This document shows positions 1 through 7,756 of a stretch of DNA of 48,917 nt, piece after piece. Positions within the stretch are counted from its first letter, which is position 1. Every line of letters begins with the position of its first letter. The notes under the pieces were generated by a model. That model was given only the letters and a program-made list of their open reading frames with translations. It was not told the DNA's origin and searched no databases. Origin of the DNA: an uncultured Clostridium sp. (GTDB lineage Bacteria > Bacillota > Clostridia > TANB77 > CAG-508); the NCBI GenBank assembly GCA_947573555.1, contig CANPFO010000005.1, forward strand, positions 1-48,917, read 5' to 3'. The position numbers and the translations under genes were made by a program.

Positions 1-1
1 A

Positions 2-103
2 AAGGAATATAATATAGCTTTTTCCCGTGAACATTCCTCAACTTCTTATATAACAGCTTCTATTTTTCATTCCAATCAAGCATTACCAGATATATTTATA
101 TAA
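2..103 (+). CDS. Possible C-terminal tail of an unidentified protein (cut by window edge)
   Basis: An open frame enters from the left edge and runs 33 codons to TAA at 101-103. Its peptide ends in ALPDIFI and is rich in Ser and His, and I do not recognise a family. It uses TCC three times and CGT once, codons that are scarce in the neighbouring genes, so it may be a transferred or decaying gene, or chance open frame. The other two + frames have stops within the first 20 bases. There is no clear terminator before mutL. Confidence 0.25.
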   Translation, partial: KEYNIAFSREHSSTSYITASIFHSNQALPDIFI

Positions 104-332
104 TAAAAGGTTGGCAAATATGGATTAGAAAATAGGAATATAGGATTAACACATTTGAAAGGAGCGTCACCCTTTTCCAGTTACAAGACAAAATAAAATT
201 TGGACTATAAATTGTAACTACTAGTAAGCAAAAAATAATATAATTTAAAAAATAACTATACAAAATTAAAGAAGAAATGATATAATAACATCAAATAAAA
301 AATAGGGATAAGCGAAAGGAATGAAAGTAACA
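104..332 (+). other. Gap before mutL; no gene seen
   Basis: No convincing reading frame. A GC-richer patch at about 161-190 (GGAGCGTCACCC) resembles the small palindromic repeats elsewhere in the window but shows no clear second arm. A TATAAT lies at about 281-286 upstream of mutL with no good -35 at the usual distance, so the mutL promoter is uncertain. The reading-frame shadow on the minus strand in this area is the complement of mutL and is not a gene. Confidence 0.3.
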
Positions 333-2639
333 ATGGGAAATATAGTATTACTAGATGACCTAACAATAAATAAAATAGCAGCTGGAGAAGTTATAGAAAG
401 ACCAGCATCAGTAATAAAAGAAATGGTAGAAAACTCAATAGATGCAGGAGCAAACAACATAACAGTAGAGATAAAAAATGGAGGAATATCACTAATAAAA
501 GTAACAGACAACGGAAAAGGAATAGCTGCAGATGACTTAGAAATAGCATTTGAAAGACATGCAACAAGCAAAATTAGAAAAGCAGAAGATTTAAATCTAG
601 TAACCTCAATGGGGTTTAGAGGGGAAGCATTAGCAAGTATAGCAGCAATAGCAAATGTAGAAATGGTATCAAAAACTGAAAGACAAGAAACTGGATACAA
701 AATAGTAGTAGAAGCAGGAAATATATTAGAAAAAAAAGAAGTAGGATGCCAAACAGGAACATCAATAACAGTAAGAAACTTATTCTTTAATACACCAGTA
801 AGATATAAATTTTTAAAAAAAGATTATACAGAATCAGGATATGTAGAAGATGTAATAACAAGAATTGCATTGGTAAATCCAGATATAGCAATAAAATTAA
901 TAAATACGGGAAAAACAGTAATACAAACAAATGGAAATGGAGATATAAAAAGTGTAATTTACAGTATCTATGGAAAAGATGTAGCAACAGGAATTCTACC
1001 AGTAGAATATACATATGAAGATATGAGAATTACAGGAGTTATAGGAAAACCAGAAATAGCTAGGTCAAATAGAGCAAACCAATTATTTTTCGTAAATAAA
1101 AGATATGTAAAAGATAAGACATTAACAGCAGCAACAGAACAAGCATTTAAAGGACTAATACCATTAGGAAAATTTGGATTTGTTATATTAAATATAGATA
1201 TGAATCCATCAAAAGTAGATGTAAATGTGCATCCAGCAAAATTAGAAGTAAGATTTCAAGATGAGAGCTCTATATTCCAGTCAATATATCATTCAATAAA
1301 AGATACATTATTAAAAAATGAGCTAGTTGCAAATACAGATAATCAAGTAGAAAAAGAAGAATCTAAAGGACTATTTGACTATAGAAAAAATGAAACTAAA
1401 AAAATAGAACAATATAATAATGAAGAAAGTAAAATAAAAACAAATATGATAAATGTTGGACAAGGTGGACCAATAAATACTGCAGATGTTTTAGAGCAAC
1501 TAAGAAAGATGCAGCAGGACTTAGAAAAACAAGTTGAAGAAGATCCAAAAATAAAACTAAATAACACATATACAGAAATGAAAAGTAAGCAACAAGAACA
1601 AGAAAAAGAAATAGAAAATAAAAAAGAAGAAGAAAATAAAGACGAAATACAAAAAGAAAAAATAGAAGAACAACAAAATGAAACAGCAAAAATAGAAGAT
1701 GATAACACACAAGAAAATGTAAAAGAAGAAACAATAGAAGCTAAACAGAACGATATAAAAGAAGAAAAGCAAGAGGGTGTACAAGAAGAAATACAACAGC
1801 AAGAAAGTGTACAAGAAGAGCAACAAATAGAAAAGGTGAATAGAAATGAGGCAGAACAAAAATTAGAAGAAGTAAAAGAACAAATAAAAACAATTGAAAA
1901 TATGCAATATAAAGAAAAAGTAGACTTTAATGAGATGTATACAAAATTATTTGGAACAACACCAACAGCAAACACAGAAAAAGATGAAACATTAAATGAA
2001 AATACAATAGACTTAAAAAAAGATAATATTTCTGTATTTGAAGAAATAGATGAATATAAGAAACAAGAATACAAATTTATAGGAATAGTATTTAACACAT
2101 ACATAATAATAGAAATAGACAAAGAAATGTATATAATAGACCAACATGCAGCACATGAAAGAATAATGTATGAAAAAGTTAAGAAAAACTATTATAATGA
2201 TACATCAAAAGATTCACAAATGTTATTATTGCCAGATATAATAACACTTTCACATAAAGAGATGCAAATAGCAAAAGAAAATCTTCAAATGTTTGAAAAA
2301 GCAGGGTTCAGCTTAGAGGAGTTTGGAGAAAATACTATAAAACTAACAGGAGTGCCAACAGTATGTATAGATATAGATAATAAAGAACTATTTCTAGAAA
2401 CATTAGACCAAATAGATACTGTTGCAAGAACAGCAAAACAAGAAAAAGAAGAAAAATTTATAGCAACAGTTGCATGTAAAGCAGCAGTAAAAGCAAATAT
2501 GGTATTATCCAAAGAAGAAGTAGAAAGCTTAATGGATAAGTTATTAGAATTACCAAATCCATTTACGTGTCCACATGGAAGACCAACAGCAATAAAAATG
2601 AGCAAATACGAGATAGAAAGAAAATTTGCAAGAAAATAA
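333..2639 (+). CDS. mutL: DNA mismatch repair endonuclease MutL
   Basis: Mismatch-repair ATPase and nicking endonuclease acting with MutS on nascent DNA. The N-terminal GHKL ATPase has the hallmark INKIAAGEVIERP and the DNGKG and GFRGEAL motifs. The C-terminal domain carries the metal-binding endonuclease motif DQHAAHERIMYE at about residue 602 and CPHGRP near residue 744, so this is the self-nicking type found in bacteria without MutH. I chose ATG 333 (MGNIVLLDDL) because it matches the family start; ATG 321 lies directly against the AAAGGA. At 768 residues it is longer than usual, the extra length being a Glu/Lys/Gln-rich, probably disordered linker at about residues 335-570. A small membrane gene and miaA follow closely; mutL-miaA adjacency is common in Firmicutes. 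Confidence 0.96.
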   Translation: MGNIVLLDDLTINKIAAGEVIERPASVIKEMVENSIDAGANNITVEIKNGGISLIKVTDNGKGIAADDLEIAFERHATSKIRKAEDLNLVTSMGFRGEALASIAAIANVEMVSKTERQETGYKIVVEAGNILEKKEVGCQTGTSITVRNLFFNTPVRYKFLKKDYTESGYVEDVITRIALVNPDIAIKLINTGKTVIQTNGNGDIKSVIYSIYGKDVATGILPVEYTYEDMRITGVIGKPEIARSNRANQLFFVNKRYVKDKTLTAATEQAFKGLIPLGKFGFVILNIDMNPSKVDVNVHPAKLEVRFQDESSIFQSIYHSIKDTLLKNELVANTDNQVEKEESKGLFDYRKNETKKIEQYNNEESKIKTNMINVGQGGPINTADVLEQLRKMQQDLEKQVEEDPKIKLNNTYTEMKSKQQEQEKEIENKKEEENKDEIQKEKIEEQQNETAKIEDDNTQENVKEETIEAKQNDIKEEKQEGVQEEIQQQESVQEEQQIEKVNRNEAEQKLEEVKEQIKTIENMQYKEKVDFNEMYTKLFGTTPTANTEKDETLNENTIDLKKDNISVFEEIDEYKKQEYKFIGIVFNTYIIIEIDKEMYIIDQHAAHERIMYEKVKKNYYNDTSKDSQMLLLPDIITLSHKEMQIAKENLQMFEKAGFSLEEFGENTIKLTGVPTVCIDIDNKELFLETLDQIDTVARTAKQEKEEKFIATVACKAAVKANMVLSKEEVESLMDKLLELPNPFTCPHGRPTAIKMSKYEIERKFARK

Positions 2640-2648
2640 GGAGAAAAT

Positions 2649-3077
2649 ATGCAAGCAATTTTAATTGTAATAACAATAATAATAGCAATAATGTTTTTAA
2701 ACCTAATAGCATTAATCTGGAGCAAATTAGGAAATATAGACAATAAAACTAAAACAATATCAATAATTATAGGAATTGTAATGGTATATATAATAACATT
2801 TATAATATTTAATATATCCAAAATTGGAATTATATATGAAGATCCAAAAGTAATGAAAAATATTAGAAGCGTATTTGTAATGCTATTTACAATAATAAAT
2901 AGCTATGCATTATTACCATATTTCTTTAAGAAAATAAATCAAATAAATAATGATGAAATACAGAAAAATGAATTTCAAAGAAGTTTAATAATATTATTGA
3001 TAATAATTGTTACATTATTTATATTTGAAAGTATATATTTTGGTAATACTCAACAAAGGATTTTAGCAATGAAATAA
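2649..3077 (+). CDS. Small multi-pass membrane protein, unknown function
   Basis: A 142-residue protein with about four predicted membrane segments: residues 2-24, 36-56, 74-91 and 110-126, separated by short polar loops. I recognise no family or catalytic motif. It starts 9 bases after mutL with GGAGAA in front of ATG and is followed 19 bases later by miaA, so it is almost certainly co-transcribed with both. Conserved gene neighbourhoods do not usually place a membrane protein here, so its role is open. The reading frame is long for such an AT-rich sequence and its RBS is good, so I take it as a real gene. Confidence 0.75.
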   Translation: MQAILIVITIIIAIMFLNLIALIWSKLGNIDNKTKTISIIIGIVMVYIITFIIFNISKIGIIYEDPKVMKNIRSVFVMLFTIINSYALLPYFFKKINQINNDEIQKNEFQRSLIILLIIIVTLFIFESIYFGNTQQRILAMK

Positions 3078-3096
3078 GTATAGAAAAGGAAGTAAT

Positions 3097-4014
3097 ATGA
3101 AAGAAAAAGTTATAGTAATATGTGGACCTACTGCATCAGGAAAGACAGCACTTTCAATCGAAGTTGCAAAAAAGATAAATGGAGAGATAGTATCAGCAGA
3201 TTCAATGCAAATATATAAAGACATGAATATAGGAACAGCAAAACCAACTGTAGATGAAATGCAAGGAATAAAACATTATCTACTAGATTTTGTTTCACCA
3301 AATGTCAGATATAGTGTTGCACAATACAAACTAGATGCAAAGGAAGCAATAAAAGAAATAATATCAAAGGGAAAGACGCCAATAATAGTTGGGGGAACAG
3401 GCCTATATGTAGATAGTTTAATATATGAAATAGAATATAATGATATTAAATTAGATGAAGAATATAGAAGAGAATTAGAAAAAATTGCAGAAAATGATGG
3501 GTTAGAAGTACTATATGACAAGGCTATGAAGATAGATAGTCAAGCAATGCAAAAAATAAGTCCAAATGATAAAAAAAGAATAATGAGAGTATTAGAAATA
3601 TATAAAGCAACAGGAAAAACTAAAACAGAACAAGAAATTGAATCAAGAAAAAAACCAATTGAATATGATTATAAAGTATTTGCAATAAATTGGGAAAGAG
3701 AAAGATTATATCAAAGAATAAATAAAAGAGTAGATATAATGATAGAAAAAGGTCTAATACAAGAAGTTAAAAATATTATTAACCAATATAATGAATTCCC
3801 TACAGCAATGCAAGGATTAGGATATAAAGAAGTTGTTGATTATATAAATGGAATATATACTGAAGAAGAAATGATAGAAAAAATAAAAATGGAAACAAGA
3901 AGATATGCTAAAAGACAATTAACATGGTTTAGAAAAAATAAACAAACAATATGGATAGACGGAACAAATGATGTACAGAGTAATATAAATATTATTTTGG
4001 AGGAAATAAATTGA
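3097..4014 (+). CDS. miaA: tRNA dimethylallyltransferase MiaA
   Basis: Transfers the dimethylallyl group from DMAPP to N6 of A37 in tRNAs reading UNN codons, which stabilises codon-anticodon pairing and limits frameshifting. The P-loop GPTASGKT is at residues 9-16, followed by SADSMQIYKDMNIGTAKP (substrate and catalytic Asp region) and GGTGLYVDSL near residue 100. The C-terminal QLTWFRKN segment is typical. The length of 305 residues is normal. RBS GGAAG precedes ATG 3097. Its stop overlaps the TTG start of the next gene (TTGA), which implies translational coupling. Confidence 0.97.
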   Translation: MKEKVIVICGPTASGKTALSIEVAKKINGEIVSADSMQIYKDMNIGTAKPTVDEMQGIKHYLLDFVSPNVRYSVAQYKLDAKEAIKEIISKGKTPIIVGGTGLYVDSLIYEIEYNDIKLDEEYRRELEKIAENDGLEVLYDKAMKIDSQAMQKISPNDKKRIMRVLEIYKATGKTKTEQEIESRKKPIEYDYKVFAINWERERLYQRINKRVDIMIEKGLIQEVKNIINQYNEFPTAMQGLGYKEVVDYINGIYTEEEMIEKIKMETRRYAKRQLTWFRKNKQTIWIDGTNDVQSNINIILEEIN

Positions 4015-5256
4015 ATAAAGTTACAGAAAGAAAAAATAAATTAAATAGAAAAAGGTTAATTATATATTTTGCTTTTTCGCTATTATTAATATACTTAATA
4101 TATGCAGTATATTTGCTTGCAAAAGAACCTATAAACAAAGTAACTGTTGAACAGCGGAACATTATATTTAGAAGAAACTAAAATAGGATATGTAATAAGA
4201 GAAGAACAAGTTGTAAAAGGAAACAATTACAAAAATGGAATGGAACAAATAAAAAATGAAGGAGAAAAAACAGCAAAAAATGATTCTATATATAGATATT
4301 ACAGCAAAAACGAAGAAAAACTGAAAACACAAATTTCTGAACTAGACGAAAAAATACAAGAAGCATTAAAAGGACAAAAACTAAAATATCCTATAGATAT
4401 AAAACTACTGGAAAATCAATTAGATGAAAGAATACAACTATTAAGTAAAGAGACAGATATATCAGCAATAACAGAATATCATAAAAAGATAAGTAGTATA
4501 GTAACTAAAAAATCAAAAATGATAGGTGAATTAAGTACAGCAGGTACATATTTAAAGCAATTATATGATGAGAGAACAAAATTAGAAGAACAGCTAAATT
4601 CAGGAGCAGAATATATATCGGCTCCAGTAAGTGGAATAGTATCATATAAAGTAGATGGATTAGAAGAAATTTTAGTTCCAGATAACTTTTCTTCATTAAG
4701 TAAACACATGTTAGAAAATTTAAAGCTTAAAACAGGTCAACTAATTGCAACTAATAATGAATGTGGAAAAATAATAAATAGTGACAAATGCTATATAGCA
4801 ACAATAACAGATTCAGAAGCATCTAAAAATGCAAAGTTAGGAGATAAAGTACAAATAAGGCTATCAAATAATAAGATTATTGATTCAAAAATAGAATATA
4901 TATCACAAGAAAATGAAGATGAAAAATTAATTATTTTTATGATAAATAGAGAGATAAAGGAATTGGCAAATTATAGGAAAATTTCATTTGATTTAATCTG
5001 GTGGAATGATAAAGGATTAAAAGTACCTAATCAAGCAATAATAGAACAAGATGGTTTAAATTATGTAGTTAAAAATAGAGCAGGTTACTTAAGTAAAGTT
5101 TTAATAAAAATAAAAAAGACGAATGGTAAATATTCTATAGTTTCAAATTATAGTATAGACGAATTTAGAGAATTAGGAATACCAAGTAGTCAAATGAAAA
5201 GTATATCATTATATGATGAATTAATGCTAAATCCAAATTTAAACGAGATTGAATAA
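4011..5256 (+). CDS. HlyD-family membrane adaptor protein, read only through a +1 frameshift
   Basis: Probable membrane-fusion or adaptor protein of the HlyD type found next to sepF in many Clostridia. A TTG start at 4011 has GGAGG seven bases upstream and overlaps the miaA stop. Frame one gives 48 residues with one membrane helix (about residues 16-36) ending VTVEQ, then would continue CGG AAC to a TAA at 4179-4181. From GGA 4156 the +1 frame gives GTLYLEE and continues to 5256, with a long coiled coil (about residues 100-200 of the joined product) and a biotinyl-lipoyl-like SAPVSGIVSY segment. Joined length is about 414 residues. No plausible ATG or RBS explains the downstream frame alone. 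It may be a pseudogene, a sequencing error, or recoded at CGGA. A very similar break occurs in mnmA. Confidence 0.72.
4155..4158 (+). other. Candidate +1 frameshift site CGGA in the HlyD-like gene
   Basis: Zero-frame codons read GTT GAA CAG CGG AAC. Skipping the C gives GGA ACA TTA, encoding G-T-L, which fits the V-x-x-G-x-L pattern common at this point in HlyD adaptors. The zero frame stops nine codons after the site (TAA at 4179). CGG is otherwise absent in frame from all + strand genes in this window except at the equivalent mnmA site. Confidence 0.5.
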
Positions 5257-5322
5257 TATCTTTATGCAATATTACAATAATATTACAGTAATATTAAAAA
5301 AATATTACTTTTAATAAAAGTA

Positions 5323-5351
5323 TTGACAATAAATGAAAAAAAGTAGATACT
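5323..5351 (+). promoter_or_regulatory. Putative sigma-A promoter for sepF-divIVA
   Basis: TTGACA at 5323-5328, 17-base spacer, GATACT at 5346-5351. It lies 44 bases before the sepF ATG, which has a very strong TTAGGAGG ribosome binding site. Confidence 0.55.
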
Positions 5352-5394
5352 AATATCAAATAATATGTGAAAAAAGTTTTTAGGAGGTTTTTTT

Positions 5395-5889
5395 ATGTCA
5401 GGAGCATTAATGGACAAAGTATGGGGATTATTTGGAATGGATACAGCTGAATCAGAAGAATATGAAGATGAAGATATATATGAAAATGAATATGATGATG
5501 AAGAGGAAGAAGAAATAGAAGATAGAAAAATATTTGGTTCTAAAAGAAACAATTCTAAAGTTATAAACATGGCACAAGGACAAGCAATAAAAATGGTTAT
5601 ATCACAACCAACAACATTTGAACAATCAGATGAAATTTGCAGTTTCTTAAAAGAAAAAAAATCTGTAATAGTAAATTTAGAATATGTTAACAAAGAAGTT
5701 GCTAGAAGAATTGTAGATTTTATTAGCGGTGGAGTATATGCATTAGATGGATATATACAAAAAGTATCAAATTCAATATTCTTGGTAGCACCATCAAATT
5801 ATGAAATAACAAATGAAATGGCAAGAGAAGAAATGAAAAGTAAATTATCTGTTTCATGGTTAAGAAATAATAACAATATAAACAACTAG
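5395..5889 (+). CDS. sepF: Cell division protein SepF
   Basis: FtsZ-membrane anchor that bundles FtsZ filaments at the division ring in Gram-positive bacteria. The N-terminal MSGALMDKVWGLFGM is the amphipathic membrane-targeting helix. An acidic linker at about residues 20-48 (DEEEEEIED) follows, then the globular SepF domain from about residue 60 with the RIVDFISGGVYALDG dimer-interface region. Length 164 is normal. ATG 5395 is preceded by AGGAGG. A putative promoter is just upstream, and divIVA follows after 29 bases, as in the ylm/division clusters of Firmicutes. Confidence 0.95.
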   Translation: MSGALMDKVWGLFGMDTAESEEYEDEDIYENEYDDEEEEEIEDRKIFGSKRNNSKVINMAQGQAIKMVISQPTTFEQSDEICSFLKEKKSVIVNLEYVNKEVARRIVDFISGGVYALDGYIQKVSNSIFLVAPSNYEITNEMAREEMKSKLSVSWLRNNNNINN

Positions 5890-5918
5890 TATTTTTATAC
5901 TATTTAGGAGGGGAAAAA

Positions 5919-6380
5919 ATGATAACACCTTTAGATATAGAAAATAAACGATTTGCAAAACAAATGATGAACGGATATAGTGTAGAAGAAGTTGATGAGT
6001 TTTTAGATGAATTAACAGAAGATTATACTAAAAATTACAAAGATGTTAATGAATTAAAAGTAAAAGTTGATGAATTAAATAATAGTTTAGCTCAATATAG
6101 AACAATAGAATCAACATTGCAAAATACATTAGTAATGGCACAAACAACAGCAGAAGAAGTTAAAAATGTTGCAAAACAAAAAGCAGACCAAATAGTGGAA
6201 GATGCAAAATCAAACGCTCAAAAAAAAGTTGATGAATTAAATAGCGAAATACTTATAAAACAAAAAGAATTAGAAGATATAAAAAAACAATTTGATATAT
6301 ATAAAGCAAAAATGGAATCATTGTTAATTTCACAATTAGAATTACTAAAAGATGTTAATAAAGATGACACAAATTACTAA
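5919..6380 (+). CDS. divIVA: DivIVA domain cell-division/polarity protein
   Basis: Coiled-coil protein that binds negatively curved membrane at septa and poles. The N-terminal DivIVA signature is MITPLDIENKRFAKQMMNGYSVEEVDEFLDEL, with the NKRF and GY-x-x-x-EVDEFLD elements conserved; the usual F of the exposed membrane-insertion loop is not obvious. Residues 40-140 are a continuous heptad coiled coil. 153 residues is slightly short but within the family range. AGGAGG precedes ATG 5919. It is followed immediately by a terminator, so the sepF-divIVA unit ends here. Confidence 0.93.
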   Translation: MITPLDIENKRFAKQMMNGYSVEEVDEFLDELTEDYTKNYKDVNELKVKVDELNNSLAQYRTIESTLQNTLVMAQTTAEEVKNVAKQKADQIVEDAKSNAQKKVDELNSEILIKQKELEDIKKQFDIYKAKMESLLISQLELLKDVNKDDTNY

Positions 6381-6382
6381 AG

Positions 6383-6410
6383 AAAACTACCTTACAAAAG
6401 GTAGTTTTTA
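6383..6410 (+). terminator. Rho-independent terminator after divIVA
   Basis: AAAACTACCTT pairs with AAGGTAGTTTT across a 3-4 base loop and runs into T residues; the A-rich 5' side makes it potentially bidirectional. Confidence 0.85.
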
Positions 6411-6546
6411 TTAGTTAGTAGTCATTTTTATTAGACTAATTACTAGAAATTTTTTATATAAAAAGTAAAATAAAATAGAAAAATATTACAATTTAGGAAT
6501 AATGTTACAGAACTGTTAAATGTATATTACAATTTTATTAATACTA

Positions 6547-6574
6547 TTGACTTTGATAAAAAAAAGAATAAAAT
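6547..6574 (+). promoter_or_regulatory. Putative sigma-A promoter for rsmD operon
   Basis: TTGACT at 6547-6552, 16-base spacer, TAAAAT at 6569-6574, ending 22 bases before the rsmD ATG (RBS TAGGAG). Confidence 0.55.
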
Positions 6575-6596
6575 TATATCGTAGGAGAAAAGTAAA

Positions 6597-7154
6597 ATGA
6601 GGATAATAAGTGGGATAGCGAGAGGAACAAAATTATTTACACTAGAAGGAGAAACTACTAGACCAACGTTAGATAGGGTAAAAGAATCACTATTTAATAT
6701 AATACAAAATGAAATATTAAACTCAAAGTTTTTAGATTTATTTGCAGGTAGTGGAGCAATAGGATTAGAGGCTGCGAGTAGAGGCGCACAAAAAGTTATA
6801 TTATGTGATAAATCTAAAGATGCGATATGTATAATAAATAAAAACATTGAAAAAACACATTTAGAAGAAAAAATAGAATTATATAATTTAGACTTTGAAC
6901 AAATATTAAAACAAAAAATTAAAGAAAAAATTGATATAATATACATAGATCCACCATACAATTCAAATTTTGCAATAAAAGCAGTAGAATTAATAATACA
7001 AGAAAAAATAATTGATGAAAACTCAATAATAATTATAGAGACTGACAATGCTACTAAGATTAAAAATGAATTAGAAAAACTAGCTACTACAACTATAGAT
7101 GAAAGAAAATATGGAAGAGCAACATTAATCTTTTTAAAAATTAGAAAGGGGTAA
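6597..7154 (+). CDS. rsmD: 16S rRNA (guanine966-N2)-methyltransferase RsmD
   Basis: SAM-dependent methylation of G966 in 16S rRNA. It begins MRIISGIARG and has the family's RPTLDRVKESLFNI, SAM motif I LDLFAGSGAIGLEAASRGA near residue 46, and the catalytic DPPY tetrad at about 118-121. Length 185 is typical. TAGGAG lies upstream of ATG 6597. The next gene starts three bases after its stop, so they are one operon. Confidence 0.96.
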   Translation: MRIISGIARGTKLFTLEGETTRPTLDRVKESLFNIIQNEILNSKFLDLFAGSGAIGLEAASRGAQKVILCDKSKDAICIINKNIEKTHLEEKIELYNLDFEQILKQKIKEKIDIIYIDPPYNSNFAIKAVELIIQEKIIDENSIIIIETDNATKIKNELEKLATTTIDERKYGRATLIFLKIRKG

Positions 7155-7157
7155 ACC

Positions 7158-7661
7158 ATGGAAATATTTGAACTACTAGAATCTTTAGAAGACATAATTG
7201 AAAAGGGAAAAAATGTACCATTTACAAATAAAGGAGTAATTGATAAAGATGATATACTAGACTTAATAAAAGAGATTAGATTAAAATTACCAGATGAGTT
7301 AAAACAAGCTAAATGGGTAAAAGAAGAAAGACAACGTATATTAGTTGAAGCACAAAAAGAAGCAGATGGAATTGTAAAGGAAGCAGAGAATAGAATTATT
7401 TCTATGATAGATGAACATGAAATTACAAGAAAAGCATATGAGCAAAAGAAAGAAATAATAGAAAGTGCTAATGAAAGGTCTAGAGAAATTTCAAATGGAA
7501 CTAAAGAATATGCAGATGAGTTATTATTACAAACAGAAGACGTGCTAACAAAAACATTAGAGAATCTAGGAAAAAATATTTCAGAAGCATTAAATTTAAT
7601 GGAACTATCAATAGAAGATACAATAAAAACAGTGCAAAATAGTAGAAAAGAATTAAAATAA
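7158..7661 (+). CDS. Coiled-coil protein of unknown function (rsmD neighbour)
   Basis: A 167-residue soluble, highly charged protein, mostly helical. About residues 60-167 form an amphipathic coiled coil like that of the ATP-synthase b/E/H subunits (repeats such as EAQKEADGIVKEAE). Similar proteins next to rsmD or coaD in Clostridia are often labelled 'ATPase', but no Walker motif is visible here, so I give no activity. RBS AAAGGGG precedes ATG 7158, three bases after rsmD. A scaffold or envelope-associated role is conceivable but unproven. Confidence 0.7.
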   Translation: MEIFELLESLEDIIEKGKNVPFTNKGVIDKDDILDLIKEIRLKLPDELKQAKWVKEERQRILVEAQKEADGIVKEAENRIISMIDEHEITRKAYEQKKEIIESANERSREISNGTKEYADELLLQTEDVLTKTLENLGKNISEALNLMELSIEDTIKTVQNSRKELK

Positions 7662-7665
7662 AAAA

Positions 7666-7706
7666 TTAGGAGGGATTACAGGGGTCAAGCTTAAAATCCC
7701 TCCTAA
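7666..7706. promoter_or_regulatory. Stable hairpin between the coiled-coil gene and ftsK
   Basis: TTAGGAGGGATT (7666-7677) pairs with AATCCCTCCTAA (7695-7706) around a 17-base loop. The + transcript is followed by A residues, not U, so it is not a normal terminator for the + operon; read on the minus strand it is followed by U-rich sequence. The 5' arm carries a perfect Shine-Dalgarno motif locked in the stem. Confidence 0.6.
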
Positions 7707-7756
7707 AAAAATGTAAAATATAGTTTAGATAAAATACAAGTTAAATGGAGGTAGCA

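Noticed and set aside
1379..2122. Long open frame on the minus strand opposite mutL (247 codons)
   Set aside because: Complement of the Glu/Lys/Gln-rich linker; encodes low-complexity Ser/Phe/Cys sequence with no RBS.
4147..4155. TTG 4147 as the true start of the HlyD-like gene
   Set aside because: No RBS in front, and the membrane helix and good RBS belong to the frame starting at 4011.
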